From assembly GCF_026262645.1 (NCBI RefSeq), contig NZ_SHNO01000001.1:248001-312000 (forward strand): DNA of 64,000 nucleotides. The letters are read 5' to 3'. Below are positions 57,395 through 64,000 of the stretch, in pieces; positions within the stretch are counted from its first letter, which is position 1; the number at the start of each line of letters is the position of its first letter. The notes under the pieces were generated by a model. That model saw only the letters and a list, made by a program, of their open reading frames with translations, did no database searches and was not told where the DNA came from. A program made the translations under genes and the position numbers. The DNA comes from Candidatus Marimicrobium litorale. GTDB taxonomy: Bacteria; Pseudomonadota; Gammaproteobacteria; Pseudomonadales; Halieaceae.

Positions 57395-58305
57395 AGACCA
57401 TCAAGTTTATGAGTCATCGCAAGCTGGCTATGTCGATTTCGGGCCTACTGCTGGCGCTCTCTATTTACTCTCTGGCGACCCAGCAGCTGAACTGGGGACT
57501 GGATTTCACCGGGGGAACTCTTGTCGAGGTGCATTACAGTGACAGCGCCGACCTCGGTGCAATACGCTCTACACTGACGACTTCTGGCTATGCGGGTGCA
57601 GTGGTGGTCAGCTTCGGCAGTGACCGGGATGTCATGATTCGTTTGCCTCAGGGCTATTCTGATGAGCAGGGCGTGGAGTTGCTGGCGACCTTACAGAAGG
57701 CGTTCGCCGGTGATGTAGAACTGCGGCGCATGGAATTTGTGGGCCCCCAGGTTGGCGATGAGCTGCGCGAGCAGGGCGGGCTTGCGATGTTGCTGGCATT
57801 GGGTCTCGTCACCTTGTACATCGCGTTCCGGTTTCAACTCAAGTTTGCGCTGGGTGCTATTGCAGCGCTTGTGCATGACGTTATCCTGACGCTGGGCTTT
57901 TTCTCAATGACCGGGATGGAGTTCAATCTCACCGTGCTGGCCGCGATACTGGCCGTGATCGGTTACTCGATCAATGACACCATCGTGGTCTTTGACCGCA
58001 TCAGGGAGAACTTCCGTAAACTACGTCGTACGGAGCCCGAGGATGTGTTGAATATTTCCGTCACCGAGACGCTGGCTCGAACGTTGGTTACCTCGTTGAC
58101 GACTTTGTTGGTGGTCACCGCTCTTGCGCTGTTTGGCGGTGAAATGATCTTTGGCTTTGCCATCTCACTGATCGTTGGTATTACCGTTGGCACCTACTCA
58201 TCGATTTATGTGGCTTCAGTCACGGCCCTGGTGATGGGCGTCACACAGGAGGATCTGTTGATTCCCGTGAAGGAAGGCGCTGATCAGGAAGACATCGCGC
58301 CCTGA
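57391..58305 (+). CDS. secF: Protein translocase subunit SecF
   Basis: The 304-residue partner of SecD, overlapping it by four bases (ATGA). It has six membrane segments: LAMSISGLLLALSIYSLA, then the periplasmic part with LNWGLDFTGGTLVEVHY, then the conserved block VIGYSINDTIVVFDRIRENF and NISVTETLARTLVTSLTTLL. The length is normal. suhB begins about 20 bases later. Confidence 0.98.
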   Translation: MKTIKFMSHRKLAMSISGLLLALSIYSLATQQLNWGLDFTGGTLVEVHYSDSADLGAIRSTLTTSGYAGAVVVSFGSDRDVMIRLPQGYSDEQGVELLATLQKAFAGDVELRRMEFVGPQVGDELREQGGLAMLLALGLVTLYIAFRFQLKFALGAIAALVHDVILTLGFFSMTGMEFNLTVLAAILAVIGYSINDTIVVFDRIRENFRKLRRTEPEDVLNISVTETLARTLVTSLTTLLVVTALALFGGEMIFGFAISLIVGITVGTYSSIYVASVTALVMGVTQEDLLIPVKEGADQEDIAP

Positions 58306-58326
58306 CGGGCTGACGGAGAATCTCTC

Positions 58327-59121
58327 ATGGAACCGATGATGAATATCGCATTGCGGGCTGCGCGGAAGGCGGGCGAGAGTATCGTGCGGGCGTCCGATGA
58401 TCTGCACCGTTTTGAGGTCAAATCCAAGGGTGTTAACAACTTCGTGACCGAGGTCGATATTGCTGCTGAGCAGGAAATTATTTACCACCTGCAAAAGGCC
58501 TATCCCGATCACGCGATACTGGGGGAGGAGAGCGGCCTGATTGGCAGTGAGGACGCCGAGTATCGCTGGATCATAGACCCGCTGGATGGCACTACCAATT
58601 TCGTGCGAGGCATTCCTCATTACGCAGTGTCAATTGGTTGTACCTATCGCGGTAGGTTGGAACACGCAATCGTGCTTGACCCGGTGCGCCGAGAGGAGTT
58701 CACGGCCTCCAGAGGTCAGGGTGCTCAGCTCAATGGCCATCGTATCCGCGTGAGTGAATTGCCGGGGCTGGAGGGTGCGCTTCTGGGAACAGGGATTCCC
58801 TTCAAGAATCACTGCGACGATCAACTGGAGCCCTACAGCGAGTCTATTAACCAGCTCGCCTCCCGCTGTGCCGGTATTCGCCGCGGCGGCGCCGCCTCCC
58901 TCGATCTGGCTTATGTAGCAGCGGGTCGCCTCGACGCATTCTGGGAAATTGGCCTCTCCCCCTGGGATCTTGCTGCCGGTGTTCTCCTGATACGCGAGGC
59001 CGGCGGTCTCGTTGCCGATATCGATGGCTCAGAAAACTATATGGAGTCTGGCAATATCGTCTGCGGAAACCCCAAGTGCTTCAAGCCGGTCCTGCAGGTG
59101 GTCAAACCTCTGCTGGGCTAA
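58327..59121 (+). CDS. suhB: Inositol-1-monophosphatase / transcription antitermination factor SuhB
   Basis: A magnesium phosphatase of the IMPase family. In E. coli the same protein also helps rRNA antitermination with NusA. The metal-binding motifs are ILGEESG, IDPLDGTTNFVRGIPHYAVS and SPWDLAAGVLLIREAGG. The 264 residues start MEPMMNIALRAARKAGESIV. It is the usual neighbour of secDF and trmJ in this lineage. Confidence 0.95.
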   Translation: MEPMMNIALRAARKAGESIVRASDDLHRFEVKSKGVNNFVTEVDIAAEQEIIYHLQKAYPDHAILGEESGLIGSEDAEYRWIIDPLDGTTNFVRGIPHYAVSIGCTYRGRLEHAIVLDPVRREEFTASRGQGAQLNGHRIRVSELPGLEGALLGTGIPFKNHCDDQLEPYSESINQLASRCAGIRRGGAASLDLAYVAAGRLDAFWEIGLSPWDLAAGVLLIREAGGLVADIDGSENYMESGNIVCGNPKCFKPVLQVVKPLLG

Positions 59122-59155
59122 CCCCCGACCCTTTAGCTGCTCCCCGGACAGACCC

Positions 59156-59899
59156 ATGAACCCGGACAACATCCGCATCGTGCTGGTACACACAACCCAC
59201 CCGGGCAATATCGGGGGCGTGGCACGTGCGATGAAGAATATGGGGCTACACCGCCTCTATCTGGTTGCCCCCGCGAGTTTCCCCAATGAGCAGGCCAATC
59301 GGCGTGCAGTGTCAGCAGATGATTTGCTCGATGGGGCGATTGTTACGGACACGCTGGAAGAAGCGATTGGCGATTGTCAGTTTGTGGTGGGTACCAGTGC
59401 CCGCGAGCGCCGTATCCCCTGGCCCCTGCTGGATGCTCGACAGTGTGCAGCGCGCGTGGCAGAAGCATCCGCTGCAGAGCAGGTCGCGGTCGTCTTTGGG
59501 CGAGAGGACCGTGGCCTCACCAACGAGGAGCTGAAGCAGTGCAATTTGCACCTCAATATTCCGACATCCAGTGAATACAGTTCGCTCAATCTGGGCATGG
59601 CAGTGCAAATAGTTGCGTATGAGCTGCGTATGTTGCGGGCTGCCCCTGAAAAACCTGCAGTGGAAACAGAGAATTGGGATACACCCTTTGCTTCGAGAGA
59701 GAACATGGAGCGTTTCTATACGCACCTGGAGGAAACGTTGATCGATATCGATTTTCTCGACCCCGCGGCCCCGCGCCAGCTGATGTCCCGTTTGCGTCGC
59801 TTGTACGGTCGGGTGCGCCTGGATGAGATGGAACTGAACATCCTGCGGGGTATCCTGACTGAAACCCAGAAATGGGTGGAAAGGGATTCGAAGGACTAA
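59156..59899 (+). CDS. trmJ: tRNA (cytidine/uridine-32-2'-O)-methyltransferase TrmJ
   Basis: A SPOUT methyltransferase of 247 residues. Signatures are NIRIVLVHTTHPGNIGGVAR, VVGTSARERRIPW, VVFGREDRGLTNEEL and the knot segment IPTSSEYSSLNLGMAVQIVA. ATG 59156 starts the conserved protein. The frame extends upstream into suhB but that part is not homologous. It precedes iscR, a conserved order. The intervening cysE found in some relatives is absent. Confidence 0.95.
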   Translation: MNPDNIRIVLVHTTHPGNIGGVARAMKNMGLHRLYLVAPASFPNEQANRRAVSADDLLDGAIVTDTLEEAIGDCQFVVGTSARERRIPWPLLDARQCAARVAEASAAEQVAVVFGREDRGLTNEELKQCNLHLNIPTSSEYSSLNLGMAVQIVAYELRMLRAAPEKPAVETENWDTPFASRENMERFYTHLEETLIDIDFLDPAAPRQLMSRLRRLYGRVRLDEMELNILRGILTETQKWVERDSKD

Positions 59900-59936
59900 T
59901 CCGCACCGCGAGTACTTGATAAAAATTGTCGGATTT

Positions 59937-59969
59937 AAAGTTGACCGTTTTGGTAGGGTATTGCATACT
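59937..59969 (+). promoter_or_regulatory. iscR promoter with IscR type 1 site
   Basis: TTGACC (59941-59946), a 17-base spacer and CATACT (59964-59969) form the promoter. The 25 bases 59937-59961 match the IscR type 1 consensus ATASYYGACTRwwwYAGTCRRSTAT at 21 positions by my count, covering the -35 box and spacer. Holo-IscR bound there would repress the operon. Confidence 0.8.
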
Positions 59970-59998
59970 CTGAGGTCTGGCAAATCAGGAGAAAAGCC

Positions 59999-60475
59999 AT
60001 GCGACTGACCACCAAGGGCAGGTATGCGGTAACAGCGATGTTGGATCTTGCATTGCACGGTACCGATCGCCCTGTCAGTTTGGCCGATATTTCAGGGCGG
60101 CAGGATATTTCTCTGTCCTACCTGGAGCAGCTCTTCGCCAAGCTGCGTCGCCACGGGTTGGTTAGCAGTGTGCGCGGCCCAGGCGGCGGCTATCGACTTA
60201 GCCGCGCCGGAGATGAGATATACATCGCACAAATCATTGATGCGGTGAATGAAGCGGTGGACGCCACTGGCTGTGGCGGTACCGCCGACTGCCAGCAGGG
60301 AGAGGTCTGTCTGACGCATCATTTGTGGTGTGATCTGAGTGAGCAGATACATGGCTTCCTCAGTGGGATAAGCCTCGCTGATCTTGTCGAACGCAGAGAG
60401 GTGCAGGACATCTCGGCACGTCAGAATGCGCGTAGCAAAGAGCAATACGCTACTCTTACGCTGACAGAAGTTTAG
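59999..60475 (+). CDS. iscR: Fe-S cluster assembly transcription factor IscR
   Basis: An Rrf2-family repressor of the isc operon. [20 protein letters not shown] opens the 158-residue protein, followed by the winged helix ([30 protein letters not shown]). The cluster ligands are C-x5-C-x5-C-x2-H in [22 protein letters not shown] precedes the ATG. It autoregulates through the type 1 site just upstream and leads iscS, iscU, iscA, hscB and hscA. Confidence 0.97.
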   Translation: MRLTTKGRYAVTAMLDLALHGTDRPVSLADISGRQDISLSYLEQLFAKLRRHGLVSSVRGPGGGYRLSRAGDEIYIAQIIDAVNEAVDATGCGGTADCQQGEVCLTHHLWCDLSEQIHGFLSGISLADLVERREVQDISARQNARSKEQYATLTLTEV

Positions 60476-60505
60476 TCATCATCGCCTTACGGAGCGTGAT
60501 TAAAG

Positions 60506-61720
60506 ATGGATAAACCGATTTATTTTGATTATCTGGCGACCACTCCGGTCGACCCCCGTGTCGCGGAGAAGATGATCCATTGCCTGTCTATTGAAGGCAA
60601 TTTTGGTAACCCGGCGTCCCGATCCCACCAGTACGGTTGGAAAGCGGAAGAGGCAGTCGAAAATGCCCGGCGTCAGGTGGCGGATCTCATCAACGCCGAC
60701 CCTCGCGAGATTGTCTGGACGTCCGGTGCAACCGAGTCCGACAACCTTGCGATTAAAGGTGTCGCCCATTTTTACCAAAAGAAGGGCAAGCACATCATTA
60801 CCTCCAAGATCGAGCACAAGGCGGTACTGGATACCTGCCGTCAGCTTGAGCGCGAGGGTTTCGAGGTCACCTACCTCGATCCCGACACTAGCGGCCTGAT
60901 TACCGCGGAGGCCGTTGCCAATAGCCTGCGTGACGATACGGTGTTGGTCACGGTGATGCATGCCAATAATGAGATTGGCACGGTCAATGATATCGCGGCG
61001 ATTGGTGAAGTGACGCGGCAAGCGGGCGTGCTTTTTCACGTGGATGCCGCTCAGAGTGTGGGTAAAATCCCTATGGACATGGCGCAGATGAAAGTGGATT
61101 TGCTGTCGATTTCCGCGCACAAAATGTATGGCCCCAAAGGTATCGGGGTGCTGTTCGTGCGGCGCAAGCCACGGGTGCGGCTGGAAGCTCAGATGCACGG
61201 TGGTGGACACGAGCGCGGTATGCGCTCCGGTACGCTGGCCACCCACCAGATTGTTGGCATGGGTGAGGCGGCTCAAGTTGCGAGAGATGGCATGGAGTTG
61301 GAAGCAGTGCGTCTCAGTGGGCTGCGGCAAAGGTTCTGGGAAGGCATCAGTGATATCGAGGAAGTGCATCTCAACGGCGATGAAAACCATCGGCTTCCTG
61401 GCGCACTGAATGTAAGCATTGCGTTTGTAGAGGGCGAGTCACTGATTATGGCGCTGAAGGATCTGGCGGTCTCCAGTGGTTCGGCCTGCACCTCGGCCAG
61501 TCTTGAACCGTCGTATGTTTTGCGGGCTCTCGGCTTGAACGACGAGCTGGCGCACAGCTCTCTGCGGTTCAGCTTCGGACGTTTCACTACGGAAGAAGAT
61601 GTGGATGCTGCAGTTGCACAACTGCGCACGGCGGTAGAAAAATTGCGTGAACTTTCCCCTCTGTGGGATATGTATAAAGACGGTGTGGATCTCGACAGTA
61701 TTGAATGGGCAGCACACTGA
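60506..61720 (+). CDS. iscS: Cysteine desulfurase IscS
   Basis: PLP enzyme that takes sulfur from cysteine for Fe-S clusters and tRNA thiolation. [18 protein letters not shown] opens the 404-residue protein. The PLP lysine lies in [20 protein letters not shown] and the persulfide cysteine in [20 protein letters not shown]. The C-terminal [12 protein letters not shown]...WAAH segment that binds IscU is intact. It is the second gene of the isc operon. Confidence 0.98.
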   Translation: MDKPIYFDYLATTPVDPRVAEKMIHCLSIEGNFGNPASRSHQYGWKAEEAVENARRQVADLINADPREIVWTSGATESDNLAIKGVAHFYQKKGKHIITSKIEHKAVLDTCRQLEREGFEVTYLDPDTSGLITAEAVANSLRDDTVLVTVMHANNEIGTVNDIAAIGEVTRQAGVLFHVDAAQSVGKIPMDMAQMKVDLLSISAHKMYGPKGIGVLFVRRKPRVRLEAQMHGGGHERGMRSGTLATHQIVGMGEAAQVARDGMELEAVRLSGLRQRFWEGISDIEEVHLNGDENHRLPGALNVSIAFVEGESLIMALKDLAVSSGSACTSASLEPSYVLRALGLNDELAHSSLRFSFGRFTTEEDVDAAVAQLRTAVEKLRELSPLWDMYKDGVDLDSIEWAAH

Positions 61721-61741
61721 TCTGTATTTGGAGGTAGGGCA

Positions 61742-62122
61742 ATGGCATACAGCGACAAGGTCTTAGACCACTACGAAAACCCCCGCAACGTCGGCAAGCT
61801 GGACGCCGAAGACGATAACGTGGGCACAGGCATGGTAGGTGCGCCTGCCTGCGGAGACGTGATGCGGCTGCAGATCAAGGTGAATGACGAGGGCGTTATC
61901 GAGGACGCCAAGTTCAAAACCTATGGCTGCGGTTCGGCTATTGCGTCCAGCTCATTGTTGACTGAGTGGGTGAAGGGTAAGAATCTGGACGAGGCGGAAC
62001 AGATTCGCAACACCGAAATCGCGGAAGAGTTAGCGCTGCCGCCAGTGAAGATTCACTGCTCGGTGCTGGCTGAGGATGCAATCAAAGCCGCCGTGAAGGA
62101 TTTGAGAGACAAAAAGGGTTAG
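61742..62122 (+). CDS. iscU: Fe-S cluster scaffold IscU
   Basis: The 126-residue scaffold has the three ligand cysteines in GAPACGDVMRLQ, TYGCGSAIASSSL and KIHCSVLAEDAIKAA, with the stabilising aspartate after the first. LPPVK, the HscA recognition motif, is present just before the third cysteine. GGAGG precedes the start. Confidence 0.98.
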   Translation: MAYSDKVLDHYENPRNVGKLDAEDDNVGTGMVGAPACGDVMRLQIKVNDEGVIEDAKFKTYGCGSAIASSSLLTEWVKGKNLDEAEQIRNTEIAEELALPPVKIHCSVLAEDAIKAAVKDLRDKKG

Positions 62123-62128
62123 TGTGCT

Positions 62129-62452
62129 ATGGGTGTATCGCTGACAGAATCGGCGGCGCAGCATGTCGCTGGCCAATTGACTTCACGTGGAAAGGGGTTG
62201 GGTATTCGTTTAGGCGTTACCACCTCGGGATGTTCCGGCATGGCCTATGTGCTGGAGTTTGTCGACGAGCTTCAAAACGAAGATCGGGTATTTGAGGATT
62301 TCGGCGTCAAGGTTTTTATCGACCCCAAGAGTCTGGTCTACCTGGAAGGCACGGAGTTGGACTTCGTGAAAGAGGGGTTGAACGAGGGCCTTCAGTTCCG
62401 CAACCCAAACGTCTCCGCTGAGTGTGGTTGTGGGGAGAGTTTCACCGTCTAG
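62129..62452 (+). CDS. iscA: Iron-sulfur cluster assembly protein IscA
   Basis: An A-type carrier of 107 residues with the ligand cysteines in [17 protein letters not shown] and the C-terminal CGCGESFTV. It begins six bases after iscU and belongs to the same transcript. Confidence 0.97.
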   Translation: MGVSLTESAAQHVAGQLTSRGKGLGIRLGVTTSGCSGMAYVLEFVDELQNEDRVFEDFGVKVFIDPKSLVYLEGTELDFVKEGLNEGLQFRNPNVSAECGCGESFTV

Positions 62453-62469
62453 GGTGTGAGACCCCCACA

Positions 62470-63009
62470 ATGTCCCAGGCAGAATTCCAGCGCAATTACT
62501 TCGAGCTTTTCGACCTCCCGGTCGGTTTTGAGGTCGACCAGCAGCAGTTGGGGACACGCTATCGACAGGCACAGGGCGAGTTGCACCCCGATCGTTATGC
62601 TGGGGCCTCAGCGCATGAGCAAAGACTGGCGGTGCAATACTCGGCTCTGATAAATCAGGCGTATGCCACCCTTCGGACACCGCTGAGTCGGGCGATTTAT
62701 CTGCTGGAGCTGCGAGGTATCAGCCAGCAGGAGTTGACCAGCCAGCCGGTGGATGGAGCATTTCTTATCATGCAGATGGAGTTGCGCGAAAAATTGGAGA
62801 CCAGTGCTGATCTCATGGATCCGGAGCCGGTGCTGGAGCATCTCATTGCTGAAATCAGTCAGGACATCGCCGCGGAGCAGGCTCGATTCGGCAGTTCCTG
62901 GGTGGCGGAAGAATTCACGCGTGCATCAAGCGCTTGTATCAAGATGCAGTATCTAGACAAACTGCTGCGGGAAGCTGAGCAAACAGAAGCAAACCTGTTG
63001 GAGAAATAG
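62470..63009 (+). CDS. hscB: Fe-S protein assembly co-chaperone HscB
   Basis: A J-domain co-chaperone that brings IscU to HscA. ATG 62470 gives 179 residues beginning [20 protein letters not shown]. The HPD motif is in [11 protein letters not shown]. The C-terminal three-helix domain that binds IscU follows ([14 protein letters not shown]...). The in-frame start at 62422 lies inside iscA and is not conserved. Confidence 0.96.
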   Translation: MSQAEFQRNYFELFDLPVGFEVDQQQLGTRYRQAQGELHPDRYAGASAHEQRLAVQYSALINQAYATLRTPLSRAIYLLELRGISQQELTSQPVDGAFLIMQMELREKLETSADLMDPEPVLEHLIAEISQDIAAEQARFGSSWVAEEFTRASSACIKMQYLDKLLREAEQTEANLLEK

Positions 63010-63014
63010 CGTTC

Positions 63015-64000
63015 ATGGCGTTACTACAGATCGCCGAGCCCGGGCAGTCGCCCATGCCGCACCAGGTCAAACGGGCGATTGGAATCGACTTGGGTACAAC
63101 CAACTCGCTGGTGGCAACCCTGCGCGGTGGTCGCCCCGTTGCGTTGCCCGATGAGGCGGGATCGGTCATGCTTCCCTCCGTGGTGAACTATTCATCCGGG
63201 GCTGCGCGGGTGGGCGAAACGGCTGTTGCCCTTGCGGCGCAGTATCCTGCTGACACTCTCATGTCGATCAAGCGTTTCATGGGGCGGGGCAGAGAGGACG
63301 CGGCGTCGGATGCGGCTCGATCCCATTATCAGCTCGCCGCTGGTAGCGAGGGCCTTGTGCGCTTCAGCACCAGCGCCGGCGATTTGAGTCCGATAGAGGT
63401 CTCAGCCGATATTCTGCGTGAATTGCACAAGCGCGCGGTCTCAACCGTGGGTGGCGAAATCGATGGCGCGGTGATCACCGTGCCCGCCTATTTCGACGAG
63501 CCCCAAAGGCAGGCGACGAAGGATGCGGCCACCTTGGCGGGACTGAAAGTACTGCGCCTGTTGAACGAGCCCACGGCGGCGGCGGTTGCCTATGGCCTGG
63601 ACAGTGCGGAAGAGGGTGTAATTGCAATCTATGACCTTGGCGGTGGCACCTTCGATATTTCTATTCTGCGTCTGTATGAGGGCGTATTCGAGGTGCTTGC
63701 GACCGGGGGAGATACGGCGCTTGGGGGTGATGACCTCGATGCAGTTATTGCTGAATGGGTGGTGCAGCAGAGTGGCGATCCCGAACTCGCCGGCGGGCAG
63801 TTCCGGCAGTTACTGGCCGCTTCCCGTCGCGCCAAAGAACAGTTGAGTGATGCCGACAGTGTCGCGCTTGATCTGACGGGGGTGTTGCCCGCCGGTGGCA
63901 GTATCACTGTCTCCCGCGAAACCCTGGAAACACTGATACATCCGATGATTAAACGAACTCTGCGGGCCTGCCGCCAGTGTCTGCGAGATGCTGATATCGA
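63015..64000 (+). CDS. hscA: Fe-S assembly chaperone HscA, C-terminus cut by window edge
   Basis: A specialised Hsp70. ATG 63015, five bases after hscB, is followed by a short leader and [18 protein letters not shown], the phosphate-1 motif. [35 protein letters not shown] and [16 protein letters not shown] complete the visible nucleotide-binding domain. About 328 of some 620 residues lie in the window and the frame is open at the edge. Context after iscU and hscB distinguishes it from DnaK. Confidence 0.97.
   Translation, partial: MALLQIAEPGQSPMPHQVKRAIGIDLGTTNSLVATLRGGRPVALPDEAGSVMLPSVVNYSSGAARVGETAVALAAQYPADTLMSIKRFMGRGREDAASDAARSHYQLAAGSEGLVRFSTSAGDLSPIEVSADILRELHKRAVSTVGGEIDGAVITVPAYFDEPQRQATKDAATLAGLKVLRLLNEPTAAAVAYGLDSAEEGVIAIYDLGGGTFDISILRLYEGVFEVLATGGDTALGGDDLDAVIAEWVVQQSGDPELAGGQFRQLLAASRRAKEQLSDADSVALDLTGVLPAGGSITVSRETLETLIHPMIKRTLRACRQCLRDADI

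Overview
The window reads as chromosome of a marine gammaproteobacterium. The housekeeping gene order (rpsP-rimM-trmD-rplS, xerD-dsbC, hom-thrC-recJ, prfB-lysS, guaB-guaA-tadA, mltF/purL, secD-secF, suhB-trmJ, iscRSUA-hscBA) and the secreted-protein style (C-terminal sorting signals, thrombospondin type 3 repeats) suggest a relative of the Halieaceae (OM60/NOR5) or another Cellvibrionales lineage. This placement is inferred from gene order and protein features only.

Layout. (1) Positions 1-8.6 kb hold an amidohydrolase that runs off the left edge, a translationally coupled pair of large cysteine-rich secreted proteins (the first with tandem cyanovirin-like repeats, the second with a C-terminal membrane sorting signal), and a membrane-anchored GH106-type glycosidase. 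(2) Positions 8.6-17.2 kb form a gene-sparse, mosaic accessory region ending at a tRNA-Leu(CAA) gene. It holds small secreted proteins, a sulfotransferase-like gene, an exported protein whose body is a near-complete eukaryotic-type ubiquitin, a sigma region-4-only mini-protein, a DUF1554 lipoprotein and a BspA-type leucine-rich-repeat protein. Among them lie remnants of an IS1182-like transposase, a phage capsid-like gene and, twice, the C-terminus of a reverse transcriptase. The two reverse-transcriptase remnants sit in a 165-bp direct repeat that ends with the 3' end of tRNA-Leu, which marks this tRNA as an insertion site. (3) From 17.3 kb to the right edge everything is core: queuosine synthesis (queA-tgt), a run of small coupled genes, ffh, ribosome and tRNA-modification genes, the threonine branch, recJ, a CueR-like regulator with a Cu/Zn exporter, prfB with its programmed frameshift, lysS, a histidine kinase/receiver/adenylate cyclase cluster divergent from a Crp/Fnr regulator, GMP and purine synthesis genes, secDF, and the isc iron-sulfur operon, with hscA cut by the right edge.

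How the genes work together. The isc genes form an IscR-autoregulated unit with a visible type 1 site over the promoter. The CueR-like protein and the permease form a metal-efflux operon with a 19-bp-spacer MerR-type promoter. The kinase, receiver and cyclase probably feed cAMP to the adjacent Crp-like factor. The accessory region is a secretome-rich island. Its most striking member is the ubiquitin domain placed between a signal peptide and a C-terminal sorting-type anchor: all seven ubiquitin lysines are kept, but the conjugation tail is replaced.
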